Below, piece after piece: positions 34,518-44,592 of a stretch of DNA of 64,000 nt. The notes beneath the pieces are model-generated. The model was not told where the DNA came from. It saw only the letters and a program-made list of their open reading frames with translations, and did not search any database. The stretch is from Shewanella pealeana ATCC 700345. Its GTDB lineage: Bacteria; Pseudomonadota; Gammaproteobacteria; Enterobacterales; Shewanellaceae. The translations under genes were made by a program, and so were the position numbers. The stretch spans positions 2,603,001 through 2,667,000 of the forward strand of contig NC_009901.1 in the NCBI RefSeq assembly GCF_000018285.1, written 5' to 3'. Position 1 is the stretch's first letter; every line of letters starts with the position of its first letter.

Positions 34518-35711
34518 TTAATCCTTATCTTCCATCGCGATTTGCGTAGGTTGCTGTTCAGGATTTTCTTCATCACGTAACAACTTGTCTTCAGGCAGAG
34601 CTAGCTCCATGCCTTCGATGGGGTAATCTAAAGCAGAGGTGATCACATTCATGCCTGATTCGAGACCATCGGAGACGATAACCTTAGAGCCGACTTGACG
34701 TAGAATGGTGATGTCTTTGTATCTAAGCTTGCCCTCATCATCTAGCACCGCGACCTGATTGTTGATCACAAGGTGGCGCGGCAGTTCTGCGACTAAACCC
34801 GCATGAGTACCATCGATTGTTGCAGTAACATAAGTGCCATAGCGTAATTCATTGTTGTTTGACTTTAGTCCGTAAGGATCGGTTACTTCAGCGACCAAGT
34901 AGGTCATGCGACTGCGATTATCAATCACGCCCTCACTACGCACCACAGTAGCAGGCCATTCTTGAGTCTTACCTGCGAATTCACCTTTCAATACCACTTG
35001 TGCATGTTTGCCTTTGTCATCTAAAAACTGCAGTTCCTTATCTGCAATAGGAAGACGGATCTCAGCTTCTGCGGTACTTAACACCTTACCTAATGGTGTG
35101 CCCATGCTGACGTATGAGCCTAAACCTATGTTACGCGCCTCGATTAGAGCATCGTATGGCGCTTTAATTAAGGTGCGCTCAAGATTACGTTTAGCACGTT
35201 TAAGCCCTGCTTCAGAAGAGTTTAACTTGGCAATCTCTTGCGCTAATTGAGGCTTTCTAAGACTCAGTTCAGTCGGTACACCATTCTTAATGCGTTTCCA
35301 TTCCTCTTCGGCAACCTTACCGTACGCTTTCTCTTGCACTAATGTCGCTCGCGCCGAAGCCATATTCGCCTGCGCATCAATCAGTGCTGATTCGTAATCG
35401 CTAGGATCTATTTTGGCAAGGATATCGCCTTTTTTGACAAAGCCGCCGCGTACAAATTTTTCAGATAAGAAAACGATCTCGCCGTTTAGCTGGGAAACTA
35501 GTTCCGTCTCATATTTCGCATTAACTACGCCATAGGAGCTGACTGCAAAACTCATCGGATTAATTTGGACTGCCTCGACAGAGACCAAGGGGGTGGTATC
35601 GAGCTCTTCCTTCTCTTCTGGCGGCTTTTTCAATGCCGATATGCCAATAAATCCTGCCACGCCGATAGCGATGACAGCCATTGGTAAAATGATCTGTTTT
35701 TTGGTAGCCAC
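34518..35711 (-). CDS. RND efflux periplasmic adaptor (membrane fusion protein)
   Basis: This membrane fusion protein has one N-terminal anchor (IILPMAVIAIGVAGFIGI), a biotinyl-lipoyl-like domain (KKGDILAKIDPSDYE), a helical hairpin around residues 110-180, and beta-barrel parts after. It links the following RND permease to an outer-membrane channel. The start at GTG 35711 fits an AGAGGA site; an upstream TTG at 35753 is possible. A long acidic, Gln-rich tail ends the protein. Confidence 0.85.
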   Translation of the reverse strand: MATKKQIILPMAVIAIGVAGFIGISALKKPPEEKEELDTTPLVSVEAVQINPMSFAVSSYGVVNAKYETELVSQLNGEIVFLSEKFVRGGFVKKGDILAKIDPSDYESALIDAQANMASARATLVQEKAYGKVAEEEWKRIKNGVPTELSLRKPQLAQEIAKLNSSEAGLKRAKRNLERTLIKAPYDALIEARNIGLGSYVSMGTPLGKVLSTAEAEIRLPIADKELQFLDDKGKHAQVVLKGEFAGKTQEWPATVVRSEGVIDNRSRMTYLVAEVTDPYGLKSNNNELRYGTYVTATIDGTHAGLVAELPRHLVINNQVAVLDDEGKLRYKDITILRQVGSKVIVSDGLESGMNVITSALDYPIEGMELALPEDKLLRDEENPEQQPTQIAMEDKD

Positions 35712-36170
35712 AAACACGTCCTCTTGTTGAAGCAAATTTGCACTCAATAGCAATCTTTTTACTGCTTTGGCAGCAATAACGATGAGTAATCTAATTAGAA
35801 TTTTGAATACATGTTAATGAAACTGGCGAAATGTAAAAGTGCGATAATGTAAACGTGTGTGACTCAATTTGACATAAATGAGATTTAGATTGGGGGAGAA
35901 TATGTTTTATTGTATACAATAGTTCTTCATCTAACTGTTTTTACAGTTTAAATATTTACAGGTTAGTGGATTTAAAGAGAGCATTAAGAAAGCTAGAACA
36001 AAAACATATGATGATATTTAAATATGTAAAAATGTAACAAAAGCAATTTCTACTGGATTGCATCTGTCTATATGACTGAGCCTATGACTGAATCCAGCCT
36101 AGATTGATGATATAGCAGCAGAGGAAGGACAGAGTGAAGGGGAGTAAAGCAGGATTGAGCGAATAGAAAA
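35712..36170. other. intergenic region, no gene seen
   Basis: About 460 AT-rich bases lie upstream of the RND adaptor. They should contain the promoter of the RND operon. I see no coding frame, repeat or RNA gene. Confidence 0.4.
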
Positions 36171-36190
36171 AGCAGTGCTAATGCACTGCT
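36171..36190 (-). terminator. Rho-independent terminator
   Basis: AGCAGTGC and GCACTGCT pair around the loop TAAT; on the minus strand the stem is followed by T5. It lies just beyond the SEC-C gene and fits it. Confidence 0.8.
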
Positions 36191-36205
36191 TTAAATTCTA
36201 CGATT

Positions 36206-36541
36206 TTAACCGCAGCATTTCTTATATTTCTTACCACTACCGCATACACATGGATCGTTACGATTCGGTGACTTTTCAAAACGGGTAGTTTGTGGCTTAT
36301 TAAGCAGTCCAGTCAAAAGAAGGATATTTTCCTCTTGGTTTGGATCGACAGTAATCAAGCCCACCAGCTCATTATCAGTAAGCAGTTGTAATACTTCTGC
36401 TTCACGCTCGGCGGTTTGAACCAGTAGTTGAAGTGGGTTTTCTTCGGTTCCCACTTTTATTTCACGTTTAGTGTTGTAACCATAGCTTTCGTGCTTAGGC
36501 TTTGGGGTTTTACGCCCTTTAAAAAAGAATTTGTCTGACAT
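36206..36541 (-). CDS. SEC-C/SWIM metal-binding motif protein
   Basis: This small protein of about 111 residues ends in [18 protein letters not shown], the zinc-binding SEC-C motif found at the end of SecA. The N-terminus is basic ([22 protein letters not shown]). It resembles the PBPRA1643-type SWIM/SEC-C family of marine gammaproteobacteria. The role is not known; SEC-C tails often bind ribosomes or SecB. The ATG at 36541 is preferred over a TTG 15 bases upstream. Confidence 0.82.
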   Translation of the reverse strand: MSDKFFFKGRKTPKPKHESYGYNTKREIKVGTEENPLQLLVQTAEREAEVLQLLTDNELVGLITVDPNQEENILLLTGLLNKPQTTRFEKSPNRNDPCVCGSGKKYKKCCG

Positions 36542-36908
36542 CGCTATGGCGCTCAATCTAAATAAAGATAAATTTACGCAAGCTTATACTATAAAAAAGG
36601 CTTCAGTGGTATCTAAGTCTGATAATCGTGGCCTTTTTAGTACGAAAATTAGCTTTTGAACATAAATAGTCATTTCCTAGGGCTGCAACAACTATTTAGA
36701 TGTAGGCGGGAAAGAACTCGTGTTTGTCTCGTCTGTCTAAATAGATAGCGGAGATTGAATCTAAAATGGCAATAAATACGCTTAATTGGCGGTTAAAGCG
36801 GCTGCAGATAGCCTTTTGACACAAGAGTTTGCCATCTGAGACCTTTTGCTATTTCCGCATCGAGGAAAACTTTGTTAAAATCGGCGCAAATTAAAGGAGA
36901 GCTTTTAT
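36542..36908. other. divergent intergenic region, no gene seen
   Basis: This stretch separates the SEC-C gene (minus) from ppaC (plus). Promoters of both are expected here. I see no frame or hairpin of note; an AAAGGAGAG ribosome site for ppaC is at its right end. Confidence 0.4.
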
Positions 36909-37829
36909 ATGCCAGTTTATGTTGTGGGCCACAAAATCCCAGACTCAGATTCAATTTGTGGTGCTATTGCACTTGCACACCTAAAAAACCAGATCGGTGA
37001 AGCGTCTGTTGCGACTCGTTTAGGTGATATTTCACCTGAGACTGCATTCATTCTTGATAAGTTTGGTTTCGAAGCGCCTGAGCTTAAGCTTAGTTATGCT
37101 GGCGAAGAAGTTTACATTGTTGACCATTCAGAACTGACTCAAGCACCTGACGACATCGCAGAAGCGACAATTGTTGGTATTGTTGATCACCATAAACTGG
37201 GCGATCTAACAACTTCAACGCCACTAGAGTGCTGGATCCGTCCAGTAGGTTGTAGTAATACCGTCATCAAGATGATGTATGACTTCTACAATGTTGAGAT
37301 CCCAAAGAATATCGCTGGCATTATGCTTTGCGCTATTTTAAGTGACACGGTTATTTTCAAGTCGCCAACTTGTACTACAGCCGATATTAAGTGCGTAGAA
37401 GCACTTGCTGAAATTGCTGGCATCGAAGACTTTAAAGCCTTAGGCATGGATATGTTTAAAGTGAAGTCTGCGGTTGAAGGCACTCCTGCACGTGACCTTG
37501 TTATGCGTGACTTTAAAGACTTCAACATGAACGGTAACCTAGTGGGTATTGGTCAGTTAGAAGTGATCGATCTTTCAGTATTCGATGACATTAAAGCGGA
37601 TCTAGAAGCGGATATTGCGGCGCTTAAAGCAGAAGGCAATCGTCACAGCGTACTATTGCTACTGACTGACATCATGAAGGAAGGTTCAGAAATGCTAATC
37701 GTCACTGACGATCTAGCTAAAGTTGAATCGGCATACAACTGCAAGTCAGTAGATAACAAAGTTTGGTTAGATGGTGTACTAAGCCGTAAGAAGCAAGTTG
37801 TACCACCACTACAGGATGCTTTCGCTTAA
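36909..37829 (+). CDS. ppaC: manganese-dependent inorganic pyrophosphatase (family II)
   Basis: This enzyme hydrolyses pyrophosphate to phosphate in the cytoplasm. The 306 residues show the DHH-type motifs: GHKIPDSDSICGA at 7-19, VDHSE near 76 and GIVDHHKLGD near 94-103, which supply the Mn ligands. C-terminal DHHA2 features include a SRKKQ segment (299-303 region) that binds pyrophosphate. Length and motifs are typical. It is monocistronic, with its own terminator. Codon use is that of a well-expressed gene. Confidence 0.93.
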   Translation: MPVYVVGHKIPDSDSICGAIALAHLKNQIGEASVATRLGDISPETAFILDKFGFEAPELKLSYAGEEVYIVDHSELTQAPDDIAEATIVGIVDHHKLGDLTTSTPLECWIRPVGCSNTVIKMMYDFYNVEIPKNIAGIMLCAILSDTVIFKSPTCTTADIKCVEALAEIAGIEDFKALGMDMFKVKSAVEGTPARDLVMRDFKDFNMNGNLVGIGQLEVIDLSVFDDIKADLEADIAALKAEGNRHSVLLLLTDIMKEGSEMLIVTDDLAKVESAYNCKSVDNKVWLDGVLSRKKQVVPPLQDAFA

Positions 37830-37865
37830 TTAAGCAATTCCTGAACAAGATTCAGACATAAAAAA

Positions 37866-37890
37866 GGCCGAACAGATGTTCGGCCTTTTT
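37866..37890. terminator. bidirectional terminator
   Basis: GGCCGAAC, loop AGAT, GTTCGGCC, flanked by A5 and T5. It serves ppaC and the convergent Lon-like gene. Confidence 0.88.
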
Positions 37891-37912
37891 GTTGGCTCTT
37901 AACTAATGAAAG

Positions 37913-40300
37913 CTAGTCTTTGGTGTCTCTGTGACGTAAGCCGTTAAGTCTCGCTTGGGCTAAGCCTAAAATACTATTTTTAGGGTAGTCGCCTTGTTGA
38001 TTCAAGGTGCCGACTTTGCAACCCGTGAGCAATTCAATGGCTTGGTTAACATGGTTGATGGCCCAAATATGGAATTTGCCTTTCTCAACCGCTTCGACAA
38101 TATCTCGACGTAACATTAAATTGTGGACATTCGACTGCGGAATAATGACCCCTTGGGTATCTCTACGCCCCTTAATCTTACACACATCAAAGAAGCCTTC
38201 AATTTTCTCATTGACGCCCCCAATGGGCTGCGCTTCACCAAACTGGTTCATCGAGCCGGTAATCGCGATATCTTGACGGATCCCTTTACCCGAAAAAGAT
38301 GACAACATGGCGCATAACTCTGCCATTGTTGCACTGTCACCATCGACTCCACCATAGGATTGTTCAAAGGTGAGGTGAGTCGATAGTGGGATCTTATCAG
38401 TCTTACCTAAGATAGCTGCAATATAAGCGGTTAAAATCATTACGCCTTTTGAGTGGATACTGCCACTGAGTTCAACATTGCGCTCGATATCGAATACCTT
38501 ACCTTCACCAAATGAGCTGGTGGCGGTAATTCGGCTAGGAGCACCAAATTGGTAATCGGTTGTCGACATCACAGATAGACCGTTCACTTGACCAACCGTT
38601 TCGCCTTGAGTATCGATTAAGGTTTGGCCATTGATAAAGCTTTGCATAAATTCATCTTTTGCGCGGCAGATGCGTTTTTCTTTATTAAATAGAGCCTGTT
38701 CCACATGGCTAACGCGGATCATGTTGGCATTCGCTGCACGGGCGCAATAGTTTGCCTCACGTAATAGATTGGCGATATCGACTGAATGCAGTGAAAGCAT
38801 ATTCTGATCATCGGCTTGACGCGAGCTAAACTCGATGACTCGAGCGATTGCTTTTCTATCGCAGTGTAAGATCTGGTTGCTGTGTACAATACTGGAGATG
38901 AACTGGGCATAATGCCCCTCAGACACATCGGTACGCGGCATTCTATCTTCAAAGTCGGCAGTTACGCGAAACAACTCGGTAAACTCGGCGTCATACTGCT
39001 GCAATAGCTTGTAGGTAGCAAAATCACCGAATAAAATGATTTTCACGTCTAATGGAATCGCCTCAGGATCCAATGAGATGGTGCCAGACAAGGTCACTTC
39101 ACGCTCGAGAGAAGTTAAACTCAGCTTGCGTGATCTCAGAGCCCGCTTTAAGCCGTCCCATACATACGGATGCTCAAGTACTTTAACCGCATCTATCATC
39201 AGTACGCCGCCATTTGCCTTATGTAGACTACCTGGGCGAATGAGAGAGAAATCGGTAAAAACCGTGCCTTTATAGGTGGCATTTTCGACATAGCCGAAGA
39301 TGGTGTGATAGTTCGGAGTCTCCTCAACGATGATAGGTTGTAATTGAGACTCCTGTGACACCAACACATTGATCTGGTAACGCCTTGGCATCTTCTTACT
39401 CATTGAAGCATAGGCGAGGGCGGCTTGCTCTTCGCTTTCCTCCAAGAAAATGTCCAGATTGTCGAGGATGTCTTTATGCATCGCCTTTATGTAGGATTTT
39501 ACATTAGTCTGTTCTTTATATTGCTGTTTAAGACTGGCTAGTGCATGGGTAAGGACTTCTTCAGCGACTTGTTCATCGTGTTTTTGCTGCTTTTCAGAGT
39601 ACTCTTCCTCCCACACGGTGATCTGCCTAACGATGCCACGAAGCTGAGCCTCAAGAGCTGAAATTGCATTCTGCATCCTTTCTTGCTCTTGCGCAGAGAG
39701 TGCCACATAGCTTTCTTCTGTATGAGGTTCCTCACCATTTAATGCAACAAGCTCGTAATTACCTTGGGCAGAGATAGATAGGCCAACACTATTACGCTTA
39801 GCTTCTTCGGTTAGCACCAGTAATGCTTCTTCCTGTCTCGAAGTCAGTTGGCTTTTTAATCTGTCGGCTCGGTTGTAGTACATCTCATTATCGAACGCTA
39901 AAGGCAATGCCTTAAGCAGTTTCGACATCAGTTTTTCTATGTCTTTTTTAAAGCTAAGCCCCATGCCTGCGGGAAGTTTTAGTACCTTGGGGCTGCGGGA
40001 ATCATCGAAGTTAACTACATAGCACCAATCGAATAGTGTACGGCCGTTCGAATTAGGCGCTTGACGATTAAGGTGGCGTAAAACCATAGTACGCTTGCCT
40101 AAGCCGTTACGGCCAAGCGCGTAAATGTTATAGCCTTTCTCTTTCATAGAAAGGGCAAATTCTACCGCTTGTTGCGCGCGGGCCTGACCAACGATTTCGT
40201 CTAAGGGTTCGAGGTGTTTAGTCGACTTGCAGTCTGAAGAGAGCTTTTTTAGCGTCGACGCGCGGTAAAGCTTGGCACTGCTGAGAGGTTTTATTGGCAT
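37913..40300 (-). CDS. Lon-like ATP-dependent protease (LonH/LonB type)
   Basis: This 795-residue protease-ATPase has a P-loop-like GRNGLGKRT near residue 60, a long helical insert (about 180-320), AAA elements such as GGVLMIDAVKVLEH (Walker B), and a C-terminal Lon protease domain. The catalytic serine lies in GGVDGDSATMAEL and the lysine in GGVNEKIEGF, the Ser-Lys dyad of Lon. It lacks the Lon N-terminal substrate domain, so it belongs with the YcbZ/LonH group. GAGGA precedes the ATG. It degrades unfolded or specific proteins; targets are not known. Confidence 0.88.
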   Translation of the reverse strand: MPIKPLSSAKLYRASTLKKLSSDCKSTKHLEPLDEIVGQARAQQAVEFALSMKEKGYNIYALGRNGLGKRTMVLRHLNRQAPNSNGRTLFDWCYVVNFDDSRSPKVLKLPAGMGLSFKKDIEKLMSKLLKALPLAFDNEMYYNRADRLKSQLTSRQEEALLVLTEEAKRNSVGLSISAQGNYELVALNGEEPHTEESYVALSAQEQERMQNAISALEAQLRGIVRQITVWEEEYSEKQQKHDEQVAEEVLTHALASLKQQYKEQTNVKSYIKAMHKDILDNLDIFLEESEEQAALAYASMSKKMPRRYQINVLVSQESQLQPIIVEETPNYHTIFGYVENATYKGTVFTDFSLIRPGSLHKANGGVLMIDAVKVLEHPYVWDGLKRALRSRKLSLTSLEREVTLSGTISLDPEAIPLDVKIILFGDFATYKLLQQYDAEFTELFRVTADFEDRMPRTDVSEGHYAQFISSIVHSNQILHCDRKAIARVIEFSSRQADDQNMLSLHSVDIANLLREANYCARAANANMIRVSHVEQALFNKEKRICRAKDEFMQSFINGQTLIDTQGETVGQVNGLSVMSTTDYQFGAPSRITATSSFGEGKVFDIERNVELSGSIHSKGVMILTAYIAAILGKTDKIPLSTHLTFEQSYGGVDGDSATMAELCAMLSSFSGKGIRQDIAITGSMNQFGEAQPIGGVNEKIEGFFDVCKIKGRRDTQGVIIPQSNVHNLMLRRDIVEAVEKGKFHIWAINHVNQAIELLTGCKVGTLNQQGDYPKNSILGLAQARLNGLRHRDTKD

Positions 40301-40630
40301 AATGCGTCCTCTTAATAATGACGGTCAATAATTTTACTCTATACAGTTAGATAGTAGATTTCTGCAATTATTTACGGATCGGCTAGATATTAGCCTATTA
40401 CGCGGCTTGTTTGCTGGATATTTGTGCAGTGTGCAGTGGAAGGGACTTTAAAATAGCGATTATCAATAATCTATCATCAAATAAAAGTATTTAACTCTTT
40501 GATGGAGTGAAACTTTTACCATTAAGAGTTTTACCATTTACTCTATTGCAAGAGTAAATGGTGTATCTCGGTATTTATGCTTTGTGGTTTTTTATCGTGT
40601 GGTGTTGGATTTTTCCATGTGCAATCGGTA
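40301..40630. other. intergenic region between two minus-strand genes
   Basis: It holds the promoter of the Lon-like gene and a strong hairpin (listed separately) past the end of the U32 gene. No gene was seen. Confidence 0.4.
40533..40562. repeat. perfect 12-bp hairpin
   Basis: ACCATTTACTCT and AGAGTAAATGGT pair without mismatch around the loop ATTGCA, 69 bases beyond the U32 gene stop. No T-run follows on either strand, so it is not a standard intrinsic terminator; it may protect an mRNA end or bind a protein. Confidence 0.7.
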
Positions 40631-43048
40631 TTACAAACCTTTTCGATATTGCTCATTGGTGGTGTTAGCAATCAACCCCTGTAACTTGCAAGAGAGCTCT
40701 GCTTCACTGCTGTTTAGCCTCTGTCTCAGTTCTTGTGAGGCTTCTGATGTATTCTGTGATTGTTGTTGTGGTGCCTGTTTTGAAAGTGACTCAACAAGCA
40801 AGTCTACAGTGTCAAATTGGCTTTGTTGTAGCTGACTCTTGGTAGAAACAGAGCGCAAATCAAGTAGCACGGAATCGAAATAGCCTTCAAGTTCAGTCAA
40901 GATCTGAGGGTTATAGAAGTGCTCGCTTCCATATAAGGCATTATGCTCACGGCGCTTCTTATCGATTACAAAGTCGATGCCTTTAACATTGGTCAAGGAG
41001 CTCGTCTTTTTACAAACCGTTAAGCACTCCTTATCCATAACCGCTTTATCGCAGCCACATGATTGCAAGAACAGACATTGGCGACTGCTCATTAACATCA
41101 CAGGGTGATATAGACTGTAATGTAACTTGAAGTTGCTTGGCGCCTTAATGGCTTTTATCTGCTGCTTATTCAGTTCATTAGAAACGAATGCACCAACACA
41201 GCCTTGCTGCTGTAGGCTATGCATACACAGAGAGTTGCTTATGTTCAAATAAGGGCCTGCAACCCACTCAATGCCACTTTGGCTAGCAGCAAAACCCACG
41301 CCGCTATTGTTGCTGACAATGATTCTAGGCTTAATGTCGGCGAGTAATTGCTTTGCCGCAATGAAATCAGGCTCCATGATCACTGCGCCAAACCAAGGAA
41401 TTAGCTCAGGCTCCTGGTTAAACAATAGACTCAGCTTTTCACGCTCAGCGGATATCGCATCAGGAATTGCATAATATACACTGACGTCTTTACCGTAGAG
41501 TGATTGTTTAATCTGGCGGTATAGGGCCAGATCTCGTCTATTCGCGATAAGAATCGACACGCCTGTGTGTTTATCAATGCTAGGGTTAGGCTGTTGAGCT
41601 GCGCCTATGGCTAATTGTCCGCAAGCGTTTGCAACATGCTTGCGCACCGTTTGCAAGGTAAGGGGCTCAACATGCTCTCTGCCATCGTTTAACCAGCAAA
41701 CAATTTGGCGTTTCATCTCGGTTAATTCTTTAAAAGGGACGAATAGGTTTTCAGCAAGTTCGTCATAGTGGATAGGTTCGAGACCGAACTCTAGTCCACC
41801 AATGCTCGCGAAGCGTTTCGTGAGCTCGTCTGTCTGCAAGCCGTACTTGTCTGATGGAAGTAGCACAGAGACTGACTCCACATAAAACGCACGATACTTA
41901 TCTTTGAGGTTATTAGTCTGAAGCTTTACTGAAATCCGTAATGCTTGGTTTTGTTGACCACTAAAGCGTAAGCTCACAATGGGTTTGTCTAAACTTAGCT
42001 TGGCAATTTTTCCGGCAAGGGTCTCAATGATCTCAGTCTTTTCATCATAGAGTGCTTTCTTAACATTCACTGAGCCTTCGGTGTTTTCTCCAGAGGCTAG
42101 CTTCAAACTCTCTATTCGCGTGAAGTGCTGCACCGCGTTGTCGCGAGGGTTATCGATATACATATTCTTACCGACAGCGCCCTGCAGATAACCGTTAGAA
42201 AAATCACGGTTAAATACTGTGTAGAGTGGAGCTTTGTCTGAGCTCATGATTTGATTCTGCTCAAGACGGCTTATCTGCTTACGCCAGGTATCAATGACTC
42301 GGTAGACATAGTGAGATTTCTTTATTCGCCCCTCAACCTTTAACGAATCCGCGCCGGCAGCATAAAGGGCGTTAAGATCAGAATACGCCGAATTGTCTTT
42401 TAAATTTAGTGGATATTGTGCGCCAACATCCGTAGTTTGATACTGATCTCGACACGGTTGGCTACAACGGCCACGATTGCCTGAATTACCGCCATGAGCA
42501 GAGCTGAAATAACAGAGACCGGAAAAGCCAATGCAGTTAGATCCGTGTACAAATACCTCTGTCAGCATATCTAGACTGTGAGCCTTATCTGACATCAGCC
42601 TAATTTCCTCGAGGTTAAGCTCCCTAGATAGGTTAGCCCTTGAGGCGCCAAGCTTAGAGAGAAACTCGAGTTGTCCGCTGTTATGGGTAGTCACTTGAGT
42701 CGATGCGTGAATATCAAGGCTGGGGTAATGTTGCTTCAATAGATAAAACAAGCCAAAGTCCTGAACAATTACCCCATCTATGCCGGTGTTGACTAGTTGG
42801 TTCAACAGCTTGAGTAATGCCGGTAGTTCCTGCTCTAACACTATGATGTTGAGTGTCAAAAACAGTTGGCAGTCGTGCTGATGTGCAATACGAAGCAGGC
42901 CATATAGATCTTCAAAACTTAAATTCTCGGCTCGGGTACGAGCATTAAAGCTATTTAGGCCACAGTAAACAGCGTCAGCTCCTGCAACAATGGCGGCTTT
43001 AATAGACTCGATATCACCACCTGGTGCGAGTAATTCAAGTTTTCTCAT
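40631..43048 (-). CDS. U32 family peptidase/RlhA-like protein
   Basis: This 805-residue protein of peptidase family U32 has an N-terminal domain starting LELLAPGGDIESIKAAI, a TIM-barrel-like fold. The U32 signature EVFVHGSNCIGFSGLC lies near 165-180, with further cysteines (RGRCSQPCR). E. coli RlhA, a shorter U32 member, is needed for hydroxylation of 23S rRNA C2501. The present protein adds a long C-terminal part with more Cys clusters (QSCGCDKAVMDKECLTVCKK) that may bind iron-sulfur. The ATG at 43048 follows AGGAA and begins where family members do; an upstream start at 43123 is rejected. Confidence 0.85.
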   Translation of the reverse strand: MRKLELLAPGGDIESIKAAIVAGADAVYCGLNSFNARTRAENLSFEDLYGLLRIAHQHDCQLFLTLNIIVLEQELPALLKLLNQLVNTGIDGVIVQDFGLFYLLKQHYPSLDIHASTQVTTHNSGQLEFLSKLGASRANLSRELNLEEIRLMSDKAHSLDMLTEVFVHGSNCIGFSGLCYFSSAHGGNSGNRGRCSQPCRDQYQTTDVGAQYPLNLKDNSAYSDLNALYAAGADSLKVEGRIKKSHYVYRVIDTWRKQISRLEQNQIMSSDKAPLYTVFNRDFSNGYLQGAVGKNMYIDNPRDNAVQHFTRIESLKLASGENTEGSVNVKKALYDEKTEIIETLAGKIAKLSLDKPIVSLRFSGQQNQALRISVKLQTNNLKDKYRAFYVESVSVLLPSDKYGLQTDELTKRFASIGGLEFGLEPIHYDELAENLFVPFKELTEMKRQIVCWLNDGREHVEPLTLQTVRKHVANACGQLAIGAAQQPNPSIDKHTGVSILIANRRDLALYRQIKQSLYGKDVSVYYAIPDAISAEREKLSLLFNQEPELIPWFGAVIMEPDFIAAKQLLADIKPRIIVSNNSGVGFAASQSGIEWVAGPYLNISNSLCMHSLQQQGCVGAFVSNELNKQQIKAIKAPSNFKLHYSLYHPVMLMSSRQCLFLQSCGCDKAVMDKECLTVCKKTSSLTNVKGIDFVIDKKRREHNALYGSEHFYNPQILTELEGYFDSVLLDLRSVSTKSQLQQSQFDTVDLLVESLSKQAPQQQSQNTSEASQELRQRLNSSEAELSCKLQGLIANTTNEQYRKGL

Positions 43049-43479
43049 GGTATTCCTAGTTATCACGCAAATGGCAATATGTAGATATGGGGGGTAAAGA
43101 CCTCTCGTAGTCGAGACGATCAAAGCTTATTGTAAGAGCAAGCTAGAAGCAGATCTATGTCAGTAAAAGCTATTTCTCTAAACTATGATACGGATCTTAT
43201 CAATATCCTTAGCCGCTTCGGTTTCATTGCCACTTACTGCAGCTAACTGCGCAATATCTGTTTATACAAGAATGTATATAACAAAAACACACAAGTACTT
43301 AGCATAAAGATAATTAATGACTAATTTGTACGCATAAGATCCTGAGCTTTGGTTTTTTTAAAGAGAATAAATCTGAATTAGTGTAAGCTAAATGTTCTTA
43401 TTCTCAAGTAATTACCTCGTGCATTACTGCTTAGAATTTCATCCGTATTCACTTAGAACACCAATATTAGAAGTCCACT
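43049..43479. other. divergent intergenic region, no gene seen
   Basis: About 430 bases lie between the U32 gene (minus) and the membrane/winged-helix gene (plus). It is AT-rich, with promoters expected. No frame or structured element was recognised. Confidence 0.4.
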
Positions 43480-44532
43480 ATGCTTTACAATCAAAATCTC
43501 GCTGAACGTTTTCCAAAAGGTAGGTTTGCAATGTGGAGCGTTTATAGCTTCACTGGCGCGTCTATTTTAGCCTCTATCATTTTTTCTTTATTGCTTTTCC
43601 TTTCGATTGATGACGATCCTGTCATGCAATTATTGTTTGGTGGACTCGCCGTTATTTTTGAACTAGGTAAATTCTTCGCCTGGTATGAAGTCGGTGAGCG
43701 CTATTCAAGAAAGAACTTTTTCGGTATGTTTTCCGCGCTTGGCTTTTATGCCGTACTAGCCGCCATCTCCATCGGTGGCTCGATTGGCGGTATTAATAGT
43801 GCTACCAATAAAGCCCAAGAGCATGTTCATGTACAGCAGAGTAAAGTGAACGCTTTCAACATGCAGATCGACGCTATCGATAAGCAGATTGAGCTTAACA
43901 ACGTTGCGGCAGAAAAGTATATCCAGATGGAGCGCATCGCAACGGGTGTCACTCGTATTCAAAAAGAGAACAACAAACTGCGTGAACAGCAGCAGCAACT
44001 CGCTATGCAACGTGACAGTGTTCCGGTTGTTAGCCAAGGCTCTATCGTTGGCCTAATTGAAAGCCTAGCGCTATCACTCAATATCAAAGCTGAAACGGCG
44101 CAACTTGGTTTAGTGGTGTTCCTGTCTATTTTATTGGATTTCTTCGCAGCCTTCTTTGTTGGTTTAATTGGTGAAGAGAACCGCTTCAGACAACGATTTA
44201 AGCAGCAATCTCAACAGCTAGAGCCTATTACGCTGGATGCTTATCGACGCCTGCATAATGATGACTCCGACTTTATTCCTATTTTCGAGCCAAAGCAGTT
44301 ACCTGAGGCAGAACCTAAACCTCTATATGAACGCGTTCTAGATGCTCTTGGCAATAATCGAGTTAACTGTAGTAAACGTGCGGTGAGTCAATATTTGAAT
44401 ATTTCTACCGAAGAAGTAGATGAGGTTTTTGCGCGTATGTTCAGTGAAGGCGTAGTGACTAAAAAACCAAACAACCATTACCAATGGCATGGGGTGAATA
44501 TGGACATTAACCCATCGCCTGAGCCTATTTAA
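43480..44532 (+). CDS. membrane protein with coiled coil and C-terminal winged-helix-like domain
   Basis: I do not recognise this 350-residue protein. It shows three membrane segments (about 24-43, 49-67, 83-104), a long charged heptad-rich coiled coil (about 110-182), a fourth membrane segment (about 207-231), and a C-terminal region (282-337) built like a winged helix: LYERVLDALGNNRVNCSKRA, then SQYLNISTEEVDEVFARM and a beta-wing GVVTKKPNNHYQW. The second segment holds an E-x-x-K pair (E61, K64). The layout suggests a membrane-anchored DNA- or protein-binding regulator. A terminator follows, and the gene is alone. Confidence 0.75.
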   Translation: MLYNQNLAERFPKGRFAMWSVYSFTGASILASIIFSLLLFLSIDDDPVMQLLFGGLAVIFELGKFFAWYEVGERYSRKNFFGMFSALGFYAVLAAISIGGSIGGINSATNKAQEHVHVQQSKVNAFNMQIDAIDKQIELNNVAAEKYIQMERIATGVTRIQKENNKLREQQQQLAMQRDSVPVVSQGSIVGLIESLALSLNIKAETAQLGLVVFLSILLDFFAAFFVGLIGEENRFRQRFKQQSQQLEPITLDAYRRLHNDDSDFIPIFEPKQLPEAEPKPLYERVLDALGNNRVNCSKRAVSQYLNISTEEVDEVFARMFSEGVVTKKPNNHYQWHGVNMDINPSPEPI

Positions 44533-44564
44533 GCTACCTCAATAGAATAAATGACTCCATCAAA

Positions 44565-44592
44565 GGAAGCAGCATTAGTTGCTTCCTTTTTT
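44565..44592 (+). terminator. Rho-independent terminator
   Basis: GGAAGCA (44565-44571) pairs with TGCTTCC (44580-44586), followed by T6. It closes the preceding single gene. Confidence 0.8.

Noticed and set aside
43756..44037. 93-codon minus-strand frame within the membrane/winged-helix gene
   Set aside because: Antisense to the coiled-coil region; low-complexity mirror of heptad codons.
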